A stretch of DNA of 64,000 bases from Azolla caroliniana (Eukaryota > Polypodiophyta). Location of the stretch: NCBI GenBank assembly GCA_043228905.1, contig JBHGNT010000008.1:18476001-18540000 (forward strand), written 5' to 3'. Both the position numbers and the translations under genes were made by a program. This document shows positions 10,040 to 20,300 of this stretch, piece by piece; positions within the stretch are counted from its first letter, which is position 1, and every line of letters begins with the position of its first letter. Below the pieces are notes generated by a model. The model was given only the letters and a program-made list of their open reading frames with translations. It was not told the origin of the DNA and searched no databases.

Positions 10040-10786
10040 CACCGAACGGTTCCATCGCCATCCGTCCGGTCCTCCAAAACCATTACGAGTAGTTAAGCCA
10101 CAATTTAGCCCAAGAACATTTTGTGCTCCACACATAGACAAAGGGTAATAAGTTATGGCTCTTCTTATATATTGTGGGATCCTGATTTGTCCTATCTATG
10201 TGGGATATCTCATTGTTTTGTTTTTATCGTCTTCTTCTCAAACTTCACATTCACATAACTTGACATTTAGTTGTCTGCTTCAAATGTAATAAAGTACATT
10301 CGGAAGCTCTTGAAGACATCCATCTTTTCGTACCAAGATATTAAACTAATCTGAAATAGTATCTCTACTATTATTGTTTCATATCGTGTGTGAAGAACCA
10401 CACTCGATTTTGTATGTTCCTCGCAATTTTCACATCATTGCCGAAAATCTTCACGACAACATCAAATCTGACATCCAAGCTATTCTTAGAAAGCTCTTTC
10501 TAGTAGCTTTCTTATGTATATTTCCTTTTGTAATTTGGAAATTAGATGATGAAATTACGAGCTTTTTACTCGACCTTGCTCCTCATATCCACGCCTAGCT
10601 TTTCTTTTTCATCTTTTTTTTCTTTTTCATCTTTTTCTCTACTTTTGTCTACTTTTGAAAATCACTTCTAACTTTTTATCCTTTCATTTATTACTATAGT
10701 TGATTTAACAACATTAGTTTATTTGAACCACTATTTTATTCTCTTTTGAGGGTGGTTTCGCACTATGTGTCGAAAACATCACGACA
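10040..10786. other. Right part of insertion A, no gene recognised
   Basis: A 74-codon open stretch at 10374–10598 has no recognisable domain. The rest is T-rich, ending with the CACGACA terminus. Nothing else is supported. Confidence 0.4.
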
Positions 10787-11190
10787 CCGTTGTTCAGATT
10801 GCTCTCCTCACTTACGGCCCCCCTGGTCGAATGATGTAAACTAGATATTTAGGGAAAATTCCCGAGTTGCTTCAGGCAATAAATGGTCCACAAAAAATTT
10901 ATTAGGACATTATTTTCAGCATGGAAACAAGTATTACTTGGTTTGCTTCCCAATAAACCCAACCCCAAACATTATATTGAGTATCTTAGACAAAGGATAG
11001 TTTGGAACCCATTGTTTACAACAGTAGATAGTTTAGTGTTGAGTTCTAGACAATGGTTATCGTGGGGAAAAATGACAGAAGGTTCCGCGAAAACAGTTTG
11101 GACCTGGCAAGGGTTTTTATCGTGTTCGAACCTGGCAAAGAGTGCTCTAAACAAAGACGAGCTCCCCTCCTCCTCAAGTGCTAGGTATGT
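10787..11190 (+). mobile_element. LINE-A copy 2, direct 3' segment part 2
   Basis: It resumes at the exact point where 8534 broke off: copy 1 5995–6225 is matched by 10790–11010 (NKPNPKHYIEYLRQRIVWNP). It then continues past the point where copy 1 is deleted (WLSWGKMTEGSAKTVW). The boundary with LINE-B is close to 11190 and imprecise. Confidence 0.65.
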
Positions 11191-11267
11191 CTCGTCAATA
11201 AGGGTGTAGGGTAGTAGTAGGGTACACATGGATAGAGGAACATGTGGGTGAAGGAAAGTAGATGATA

Positions 11268-12310
11268 TGTCGAAAGAAGCAAGGCAACACATTATTGGCG
11301 GAGATAGGAGGACATGCAAGGAATCTGTCATTCTGACAAATAAGGTGGGTTGGATGGAAGAGGAGGATAGGGCTCCTCTCAGCAGCAAGGCGGCGACTGT
11401 ATATACAATCGACTGTACAGAGGATTCGAGGGTGCGAGGAGTGTTAGAGGTTTGGAATAAAGAGGTTGGGAAGCAAACAACTATGGGGAGATCATTCCAG
11501 CCATGCATTATGGCATGTGATGAGTGAGGGGAGGTAGCGGGGTTGCAAGCCGGGTCATCACAGGTGTTGGACTATGCTGCGGAGTTAGAAACCACAGAGG
11601 ACATGTTTCAAGTAGAAAATATTTTGCAGGAATGTGGTTAGGCGCATAATGTATGCCGGGGAAGGGGTCATGATAAAGAAATGGACATAAAGGACAGATT
11701 TGAGATATATTTTTTCCGAGGAAGCGAGCAAACTTTTGAATGCGGATATTGAAAGATTAAAGAAATGCTCGTTCATTTGTAAGCTACCTGGTAATAGGCC
11801 CACTAGAGGTATGGTTTGTAACATGATGCAAGTACTTAGCTCTTATGGATAGGGTCCCATAGATACTAAATGTTCATAATATGGGACAAAATTTCTTCCA
11901 TGTTGAAGTTGCTGAGGGGGGTGATGTATTGCAAATTATTGATATGAAATTTGTAGAGCTCAACTACGAAAGAGCTCTTATGTTGGAGTGGCATGCAAAC
12001 TTCAACATTTCTATGGTTTTTCCAAATATTCCTTGATAGTTACACCCCTTGATGCCAAAGATTGGGAATAAGATTGCCATAGTCTGTCCTTCAAAGGCAA
12101 CAATGGTTGATAAAATCCGGGATTTCCCTAAGATCAGAGTGCTTGTGCAAAGTTCATCCAAAATCCCCGCCTATAATCAGGGTTCATGATGTGGAAGCGG
12201 GACTAATAGATGTGGCAGTGGAATATGAGGGCTTACCTGGCCAATGTTTTTACTGTAAAGGAAGGGCCATATTGCTAAGGAATGTCCAAGAAGATCGACA
12301 GTAAGGTGAG
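11268..12310 (+). pseudogene. LINE-B ORF1 (DUF4283 and zinc knuckle), broken
   Basis: An open stretch from 11267 (MSKEARQHIIGGDRR) is followed by a DUF4283-like part (DIERLKKCSFICKLPGNRP, about 11748–11805). The zinc-knuckle region EYEGLPGQCFYCKG is at 12220–12262. The second half of the knuckle (HIAKECP) is only reached after a frameshift near 12265. Several stops occur between 11525 and 12050. ORF1 proteins bind element RNA. Confidence 0.6.
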
Positions 12311-13109
12311 GTTGGGACAACACAGAGGGTAGGTTGCTAGGCAAGAGAATATAGGGGTGGAAGGTCAGAGCACCCACAATGGGGCTGAGAAGGAGAAGTC
12401 TAAAGCAGCCGCCTAGACTCGAGTTTTCGGATGTAAAACTCGATTGCAACAAGAAGGAACCACAACTATGCCTCATGTAATGTTGAGAAATAGCTTTGTG
12501 GCATTGGAGGAAGATGAGGATTTGCTACAGGTCAAAGGACTATTAATGTTCAAAAGATGGTAGTGTGCACACATGATGCCATGTTAAACAATACAAAATT
12601 CAATGGGGAAAATGTCATGAGCACCCCCTCCCCCCTGGTAAAAGTGGAAGTATCAGACTAAGAGCGGTAAAAGAATGGTTACACAATGGGAGTTGTCAAG
12701 AAAGCTCACCCATCAACTCCGAAATCCAGAAGTTTCAAGAGACAAGACAACTATGAGGGTATATGTTCGAGTCCTGGTCAAATTTTTTCAGCTCAAAAGA
12801 TCAGTAAGGGATAGGTTTAGCAAGTAGACCCTCAAGATATTGACTGACTTGTGTCAGGAGGAAACCCCGGGGTTGAGGGTTTACATGGTTGCCATTGAAT
12901 GCAACAAGTTATTGAAAGTATGTTTATCTTTCGATTTGATATCGGTCAACAACATGGAATGGATCTCAAGCTCCATAGCAAGCAAGGTGATGAGGTGTTG
13001 CACTTCCACGAGGAGGAATTGGAAGATGTTATGAGGCATGATGTGTTGGGATGGGAGGCTAGGCGTGGACTCAGGGGGAGGGTCTATGTCCTTCATGGGA
13101 GACTTCACT

Positions 13110-13860
13110 CGTTTTTTCATGAAATTACTCACGTGGAACATACAAGGTCTAAGCGGTAGCAAATGTTTGTTGGAAAGGAAGAACCCTTGTCAGGAGTTCA
13201 AATCATCGAGTTTCAAGGGGGTCCCAGACATTTTGTTGTTGCAAGAGCACCATCTAACTGCAAATAGGATCTTGAATATTGGCAATCCTCTTGCGGGGGA
13301 TTGTCATACGTTTTGGTCCCCAACTTAGAGTGAGCACAGTAGGAAAGGAGGTGTGTATACATCTATCAGGAATTCTTCAGATGTTGTGGTGGGGTAGGAC
13401 ACCATAATGGAGGGACAACCATCTATGTGACTATCACATGGTATCAATGCATAATCGAGATAATAAACGTGTATGCGCCCAATTCGTCAACGAATCAAGC
13501 CCTTTTTTGGAGACAATTGGTCGATGGGCTACCGATTGCAGATGTGTGGATCCTCGCAGAGGATTTTAACATGTCTTTGTAAAAAGAGGACAATGTGGGG
13601 GGCATGCCAATGGTGGTGTAGGGGTCTAAGCTAGTTGCATGGGATTTGCAGATGGGTCGAATGGGAGTGAAAGATACCCGACATATAATAAAAAAGCCTC
13701 AAAGTTCGCTAAGCTTTTCGAGAGTAGGTAGCAATGTGAATGGCTTTTCCATGTCACACATAGATAGAATATACATTAGGTTGGAATTGGAAAAATATGA
13801 AACCAATGTTGAATCATTGCAAGTTCAGGTTACTATGATCATATGTTGGTTAAGATAACT
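13110..13860 (+). pseudogene. LINE-B ORF2 endonuclease domain, broken
   Basis: 13038–13328 encodes LLTWNIQGLSGSK and DILLLQEHHLTANR, the N-terminal signature of the L1 AP-type endonuclease. INVYAPNSS (about 13465), AEDFNMSL (about 13555) and SHIDRIYI (about 13755) follow in order. Stops at about 13328, 13395, 13580 and 13856. Confidence 0.75.
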
Positions 13861-14440
13861 CTAGTAACATAGAGGATTCCAACAAGGGATTGCAATCCAA
13901 GGTTCAACAAAAAACTTTTTGAGAGGATGAGTAGGACAATAAGGAGCATATGGGGAAGTAATTCGACTGGGTGTGTCTTTATTGATAAACTTCGAGGGAA
14001 GTTTATTGAAACCTCAATGTATCTGCACACATAGACTAAAAGTAGAATTGTGAGGTCTAAGGAGGAAGAAATGCGATTAAGGATATCAATAGTAATTGTT
14101 GAAAGATTGAACTTACAAAAAGATCCCAAGTGTCATTGGTCCAGGGCAGGCCTTGAGACTGCTACAGAAATGTTGTAGCGCTTGATTGCATGATTCTAGG
14201 AATACAATGCTTTTCAGGAGTTTTGCGACGTGATGGAGCAAAACTGGGGATAACATAAATAAACATTTTTCCATGCATAAAAAGCCTAGAACGAACTGTA
14301 TCTACAATCCAAAGCTAGTTAGGGAAGATGGTTCAATGTCAAAGGATGTTTCAGAGATCTTGGAGGCGATCACATCACACTATCATCAGTTGCTATCAGA
14401 TAGCTATAGTATCCCCGAATAGTCGACTCGAATAGAATTT

Positions 14441-14601
14441 GTGTTGGAGGGAATGCAACAAAGAATTTCAAATGTGGCACAAGATAATCTTTCGAGGCCT
14501 CTCTTGGAAGAGGAGGTAGTAGATGTGTTGGCAGGTATTTGCAAAATGTCCTCTCCAGGCTCCCATGGATTATCAAGAGACTTTTTCGAAAACTTTTGGG
14601 A
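14441..14601 (+). pseudogene. LINE-B reverse transcriptase, N-terminal fragment
   Basis: LLEEEVVDVLAGICKMSSPG...LSRDFFENFWD matches the region that in LINE-A reads LTYEELSEAFKALLKNCCPG...TFFIKYWD. It is cut at 14602 by the insertion and resumes at about 15771 (MIKSNLVDGLKES). Confidence 0.7.
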
Positions 14602-15768
14602 TGTCACGGAAATCCGCGCATGCGTGTCGAAAATGACGGGACCATAGTAGTCTTGGACTAGGAAGGGGTTAGGAGAAAGAAGAAGAGATTAACACGGAAA
14701 GAGAAGTAGATCGAGACAAGATACATCAACAAATTACATTAAGAAACCACCATATGATTTACAACCATGGCCATATAGGCCATATGCAAACACCACTAGA
14801 TTGAGCTCTAATCGGATAGGTAAAGAAGAAGAAGAATGAAATCCTAATGGTCTACACAAACCTGCAAAATGACGACCCAAAGAAACCCAAAAGTTGAAGC
14901 CCTTTATAAAATAGGGTTTGGTTACAATGTGGCGACTTCTAATTAACCACAAGCTTAACAAAACACAAATAGTGAATGCCCTTCGGGACAAGAGTAAATC
15001 CGAACACCGAGCACAAAAACGAAGAAGACGAGCACATCACACCACAAAAATGCCGACCCCAACGAACCACAACCACCCGAACGGTGAGCACACGAGCTCA
15101 CAACGATGAATGGGGGTGAAGCAATGCCGAACCAACAAGGCTCAGACTCACGAGCACCGTAAACGACCCGAGCACTTCGAGTGCCAACACAAAGAAGACG
15201 AGCACGTGCTGATGAGGGGATGAAGGGGTATGAGATGAAGAAAAATGGTGAAGATGATGATGAAGCGCTCCGAAAGAAAAATGACGATAGTCTCCTCCTC
15301 CCAAAAAGTCCTCCCAAATGAGCCCCCCTTGACCTCCTTTTATAGGAAAAAAGGGAAGGGGGGGTCGTCACATTCGTTTTCAATGCAAACGGAACAAAAT
15401 TTCTTAAATCACTCTACATTCTCAGACAAGATTTAAACCGTGCACCTTTAGCTAAGAGTCAATATGTCTATCCACTAGCCCATTAACTCCCTATTATTCA
15501 TAGTATATCTTATTAATTTACAAATCCACAATCTATCTCTTTGCTACCTTTCATCTCCCCTCCCTCTTACTTTTCACCTCTCCTCCCTCTTACCTTTCAT
15601 ATCTCCTCTCTCTTTTACACGAGTTTCTACACCTCTTTTGCACCCTTCCTTTTTCCTTTTCTTTTCCATGTGCACAATTAATTGACTTTGTGTGCACACA
15701 CGTTGCACATGCACATTTCGACCCCCTATCACCGGATTTTTCCCACTCGAGCATGCCACATCACGACA
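14602..15768 (-). mobile_element. LTR-like insertion 'B' (probable solo LTR, antisense)
   Basis: The 1167-bp block sits between FFENFWD and MIKSNLVDG of LINE-B. Its ends are TGTCACGG (left) and CACGACA (right), a TG...CA pair with matching inverted heptamers. Read on the minus strand it has a TATA-like CCTATAAAAGG near 15345, as in an LTR U3. Part of it (CTAATGGTCTAC...CAAAATGAC, about 14850–14870) recurs at about 24010–24040 in insertion C. No clean 5-bp target duplication was found. Long open antisense frames here have no protein character. Confidence 0.5.
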
Positions 15769-15886
15769 ACATGATCAAGTCTAATTTGGTTGATGGGCTA
15801 AAAGAATCATCGGATGTTGGGTGCTTACCTACTCAATTTCAAGAGAGGTTGATATGTCTAATTCCTAAGGTACAAGGTGTAATAAC
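15769..15886 (+). pseudogene. LINE-B reverse transcriptase fragment between insertions
   Basis: It encodes MIKSNLVDGLKES and FQERLICLIPKVQGVIT, the segment just before the W-R-P-I motif. It is bounded by insertion B and the copia solo LTR. Confidence 0.7.
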
Positions 15887-16334
15887 TGTTGAGCGGACAA
15901 GCTGAACCGGATCCGGATCAGCTAAATAAGCCGGACAGGATCAGTATTCGGAACGGAGAATCGGTTAGGTATCCAGAATCAAGAGCCGGATTGGAGAGAC
16001 GAATCGGATTGTAACCGGTACGTTGTTAGAGGCCTACAGATCTAGCCTAGTATGTAGGCATATTCCTTGGAGTTAGTGTCAGTCGCTCATATGAGCATTG
16101 AAGTACATGTCAATACTTCTGTCAGACCTTTAAGGACTTGTATAAAAAGTGTTTTGTAGTACATTTGTATGTAAAGAATGTTAGTTTTTAATTTAGCTTA
16201 TGATGTTCTACTCTCTCTCTGTCTCTCCCCCTCTCTGCCTATGTGTGATTCAAGCTTCCATTAAACCTGTGTGTATTTTCTGTTGCTATCTAGGTAAACC
16301 GTTTTATCAAAGCATCTGCATATTAACTTTGACA
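15887..16334 (+). mobile_element. Ty1/copia-type solo LTR with ATAAC target duplication
   Basis: It begins TGTTGAGC and ends TTTGACA. It is flanked on both sides by ATAAC (15882–15886 and 16335–16339), a 5-bp target site duplication. Removing LTR plus one ATAAC restores the LINE-B reading (VIT...RQWRPIT). A diverged relative lies on the minus strand at 45781–46195. A CT-rich run is at 16213–16240. No internal retroelement sequence adjoins it, hence solo LTR. Confidence 0.85.
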
Positions 16335-17071
16335 ATAACTTAAGCAAGGCAATGGAGACCGATCACGTTGTTGCAAATATTTCGCACCTATGTGTCAAAT
16401 TGGGCGTGACCACTAGGGTCACGGAATAGGGAGTCGGAGGGCAAAGGTCTTGTGCTTTACGGATTCGACCCGTCGGCTTTCAGCCCACGTTGGCTTTTGG
16501 TTCAGTGGCTTCCGACCACGTCGGCCTCCCACGATGTTAGGGTTCAGCGTGATTAATGCGATGACTCGAGTGAAGATTCATATGCGATTAAGAAGATTTT
16601 ACACTAGATTAGGGCAAAACATAAACGTGTTAACATTCAAAATTAGGGGTTTTACAATAAATCGGCTTAGCACCATGACTTCGGTGGTTTTTATAAGAAG
16701 TGTTCACATGATCAAACAAACGGCAATGACTACAACCATTAAAAAAAGGGAGGCTAAAAGAACCAGTGAAGGCGAGTCTAGTGGGCTCCGAGCACAACTA
16801 TTTCCAACAGCCACATTGTCTCGAACTGGTGTAGCTCTCGTGCCACAATGACCTCTCTTCCACGACCGGCCACCAAGTTAGTTCATCCTTGACCCGAAAC
16901 CACCATCACACCAAGCACTCTCCATCGTGCGAGGACGACCAAACCATCCAGCATACGATTGCCGAAATGCCGAAAGGAGTCACCATTGAATAAACCCAAA
17001 CAAATTTACCTCTCGTGCAAGAAGAGAGACGAAACCAAAACACACACCCTAAACTCCCACAAAGAAGGCAC

Positions 17072-17650
17072 TTTTAAGGATCTATGTATCGATGGAGTAA
17101 GCTCCTCGATGTCGTGGCGGGATTCGGACCGGCGTATACCCTCTTGATGGCGAATCGAGCGGAGATAGTTGTCAGATACCTCCGAGCCTCACACTCACTT
17201 AACGATTAGTAAATGATTGAGCACGATATCTCTCTCACTCTCTCAAGCTCTCTCTCATAGACAATAGGTTAATACGTATAGACAATAAGAAGGAAGAGTA
17301 TGTTTATTAACCCTCTTTGCTAAGAGGTCTAGCACCAACAAGGAGAGAGATTAGTGTTCTCTAACTAAACTCCTCACTAATCTCTCTTAAGCTCAAAGGT
17401 TACAAGAAGGAGGAGAGGAAGATCTAGCTCTAATCAATAGGAGATCTTTACAAATGGGAGAACCCTTACAAAGCCACCACCATGTGGTTTATATAGTATT
17501 TACATTTAGGGTATGGACCTTTCACACTCCGATGTCCTTTAGCCCTCTTTCCTCTTGTCATTCCCTCTTCGTAGGTCCCTTAGCCATATTGTGTCCTTGT
17601 TGATGCGCTCTTCTTAACGACTGGTCGTGGTGCTATCCAAGGGCTTAACA
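17072..17650 (-). repeat. 3' LTR of the dual-protease element
   Basis: On the plus strand it runs from TTTTAAGGATCTATG to GGGCTTAACA. The outer end is mutated (TTTT for TGTT). It is preceded by the GGCAC duplication. A C7 run (plus) immediately to its right, G-rich on the minus strand, is the likely polypurine tract. Few differences separate it from the other LTR, suggesting fairly recent insertion. Confidence 0.9.
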
Positions 17651-18090
17651 TCCCCCCCAACCTAATGAGTGCACACTCCCGGGTGCATTGTGGGAGGGTA
17701 GCTTCGGGTGGTAGTTCTATGGGGCATTTAGGCTCTTAGTTGCCAAGTCCGTTCGGGGCCTATGGGCTTAACCTAGGAGGGGTATTTGGTCGATGTGCGC
17801 AGTTGTCGGGTGTCCCGTGCAGTCGTGGTATAGTCGTTGGTGGGAAGCCGGCTTCGTTTCGGAACCCAGAAGCTAGTGGCACCTTTGTGCCAACCTTGGG
17901 CATTTGTGAGTGCTTTTATGACTCGCCAAATAGCATGTTCTCTGCGGCGTGGTCCTTCGGTGAAAGTTGCATGGACGTTCACCCATTTGCGTGGCGGATC
18001 TTTGTTCCAATGTTAGCATTTCTCTGGTCGTGGGTGGCTGGTGGTTGTGCACGTTCTTTTTGGTTGGGTGGGTTCGCGCTCTCGAGTTCA

Positions 18091-18783
18091 TCAACATCGG
18101 TGGGGCGTGATTCGAGAGTTGTTGTAACAAGTTTCTCGGAAGGAGACATTTGCAGTTTGGAAGGAGACGATGTTCTTGCTTGGCGATAGGAGACATTCGC
18201 TTATGTGACACCAATCCAAACCGTGGAGGCATGGGGTGTACAACACTTTTGGTGGGAGGACCCAAATGTAAATTGAGTGCTCACTATATTTTTTCTTGAT
18301 GTTACACACGAAGGTTCCGAGGCAGGGCGATGTAGAACCATTGAAGCCAAGGGATTTGTCGTTGCATACTTCGAGGTTTGGGGAACCTAGATCTTCCCAC
18401 GTTTCGAAGGAGAAAAGGGATAGTGATGCTCCAGTGTCGATCACTACTATTAGAGGTACATTGTCGGCGAAGCATGGTAAGTGTGTCGTCATGTCAATAG
18501 AGGTGCGTTGTGGTCTCTTACAAGCCACCGCCCTACTCCCTTGTTCATAGAGTTTGAATTGTTCCGGGAAGTCCACCTCTGTCGAGGTTTGCCCAGTGGT
18601 CGCATCCTCTTCCTGGCGCGTGATTCGTTGCCCTAGGCCTGCGTCTCTTACGTCTGTCTGTTTTCGTCGAGTTACGAGAGTGGTGACATTAAAACACGAG
18701 ATCGTGTCTCCATCCTCATCGTGACACTTTGTACCAATAGGGTACATTGCATCGGTCGTGGCGAGGGCGTGCACCCAATTCAT
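18091..18783 (-). pseudogene. Second retropepsin-like aspartic protease domain
   Basis: This 230-codon open frame contains IVVIDTGASLSLFSFETWEDLG (key residues D-T-G-A-S, about residues 112–116). It ends with a short HGLDWCH motif resembling the G-L/M-D-W of gypsy proteases. Aspartic proteases of LTR elements cut the gag(-pol) polyprotein. A second, different DTG domain lies upstream. No RT follows before the LTR. Whether the frame is joined to the upstream ORF is unclear; stops intervene at about 18801 and 18943. Confidence 0.75.
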
Positions 18784-18942
18784 CTCTGACGCATCAGAGG
18801 CTACGGATTGGTCTTCTCTTTCTCCAGCGTTCTCAGCCTTAGGATTAGTGAATTTTTTAGGAAACAGCTAACCGCTAGCGAAGATTTGGACTGTCTTTGT
18901 AGGGTTACAATTCTGGAGGTTAGTCTCGAACTCGGTGGTTTT

Positions 18943-19605
18943 TTACCAGTCCTCCACGAGAGGGTTACCTTCTTGTTCGTGCACCTTTTGTGTGTATGCT
19001 TTGATGCGGAAGGTTTTGTTGTTTTTGCGCATGTAGATTGTATCATTCCCAAAATCCATGACGAGGCGGCTTACATGTAGGAATGGTCTCCCTAGTAAAC
19101 ACTCGTAAGCCACATGATTGGATGATCTTGTGACGACAAAGGTGAGATTGAACTCGACCCCGTGGATAGTGAAGTGGTGTGGAGGGATCATGCCTTCTGG
19201 CCGTTGGATAGACCCATCTTCCATTCGGAGTTTGACGTCCGAAGGAAACATTTTTGGGCTCCCCCACTTACACCAACCTTCATAGCTGACTATGCTTACC
19301 TCCACTCCAGTGTCGATGATCGCGTCATACGTCGTGCCGTTGACGCAGACGGGAAGAGTGAAACTAGTGTCGTCGCTCTTGAAGTGAGCTTCACATATAT
19401 CGACCGGCGTTCCTTAGGGTCGTTTGGAGACTGTGGTCGTATGAGGGAGGAGTGTGTGTATCTTTTCTCCATAACCCGCTGACAGGCCTCCTTTGAGGCG
19501 CCGAAGGACGCCGTGCCATGGTTGGATGTCGAGTTGGAGCAACTCTTCAAGTGTGAACTCTATTTCCTTGGCGAGTATAGGTTGTAGTTGGGGGTTGTCA
19601 GTCAC
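18943..19605 (-). pseudogene. First retropepsin-like aspartic protease domain
   Basis: Around 19350–19300 the minus strand reads TTYDAIIDTGVEVSIVSYEG, with the catalytic D-T-G. Further on is ECLLGRPFLHVSRLVMDFGN (about 19110–19050), the L-L-G-R-P-F motif typical of retropepsin C-terminal halves. Upstream, LEELLQLDIQPW (about 19550) is in the same frame, separated by a single TAA at 19412–19414. The stop might be decay or an ancestral readthrough site. Confidence 0.75.
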
Positions 19606-19644
19606 AAAGGTGCCGGTGTAGCTCTGTACTTCGCGTAATGTGAG

Positions 19645-20298
19645 TCATAATTTCAAATTTAATATTTGTTGGAGCAAGACTGTGTTGACTTCTTTGATTG
19701 GGGTAGATTGGGAGATGGGAGTGTCGGTTGGTGTTACGATGTGGGGGGGTGTACTCGTGTGTTGGGGTGGAGAATTTACCCATTCTTCGAGCTGGTTTAA
19801 GTTTAGGCTCGGAAGACTAAGCGATCTTTCGCACTGTTCGTGTCGGATGAGTTTGATGTACTCTTCAACCTTTTGTTTTTTAGCTACTGGGTTTGGGCAT
19901 GCTGCTAGGTGTGCCGGCAGCTCTTGGTTAGGGTTGACGGGTATTGTTTCTACGTCTCCCTTCGGTTCTTGTTCTTGCTTTGAGGCCTGCGTGGATGCAT
20001 TTTTTTTAGATTTTTGTCTCTTATGCGTAGTCGTGGGGGGGCCTTGGTCGTGACACTTTAAGTTATGAGTTATTCTTTGAGCTCGTGTGATGACGTTGGT
20101 GCCAACCGTTGATGGTACGATAGATAATAGGTTTGCGCCAATCCTTTTCTTTTTTTCTGGGCAATCGGGTACTAAGTGATCTTTACAACACCCTAGGCAT
20201 GATGCTTCTCTTTGGAACCACTCGATAACGTCCTGTGACTGTTGAGTGAGACTTTGCACCGGTGGTTGTGGGGTTGTTTCGAGTGAGGGTTGTCGTGG
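19645..20298 (-). pseudogene. Zinc-knuckle and linker part of the gag polyprotein
   Basis: The 204-codon frame begins after a TGA at 20299–20301 that is in frame with the upstream gag. It contains CLGCCKDHLVPDC (about residues 21–33), a C-x2-C-x3-H-x4-C knuckle close to the usual CX2CX4HX4C, then a hydrophilic Pro/Gln-rich linker. A preceding variant, CFNYQGPHMVSEC (about 20370), has lost its second cysteine. Confidence 0.6.
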
Positions 20299-20300
20299 TC

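Larger units (their letters stand above)
8535..10786. mobile_element. LTR-like insertion 'A' in LINE-A copy 2
   Basis: LINE-A sequence stops at ...GTAATATTACG and resumes at CCGTTGTTCAGATTGC, so the 2252 bp between are inserted. The left end is TGAAAATCCACCACTATGTG and the right end is ...GAAAACATCACGACA. TG...CA ends and the CACGACA terminus resemble insertions at 14602–15768 and 16369–24338. A related copy of the left end recurs at 9014 (CGTGAAGATCCGTCACTATG), so the block may be composite. No coding domain is recognised. No clear target duplication was found. Confidence 0.45.

Noticed and set aside
10374-10598. 74-codon frame with a hydrophobic segment
   Set aside because: No homolog recognised, poor start context, inside a repeat.
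14955-15383. 142-codon minus-strand frame
   Set aside because: Ser/Phe-rich low-complexity reading inside an LTR-like block; no domain and overlapping alternative frames.
14602-15768. Calling insertion B a DNA transposon with 3-bp ATG duplication
   Set aside because: ATG does flank a possible boundary, but that placement disrupts the LINE frame and ignores the TG...CA ends and TATA-like U3.
16450-16851. 133-codon plus-strand frame
   Set aside because: Lies in the shell of insertion C, no recognisable domain or coding bias.
17740-18189. 149-codon plus-strand frame
   Set aside because: Antisense to the 3' part of the dual-protease element; no domain.
19640-20053. 137-codon plus-strand frame
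   Set aside because: Antisense shadow of the gag zinc-knuckle frame.
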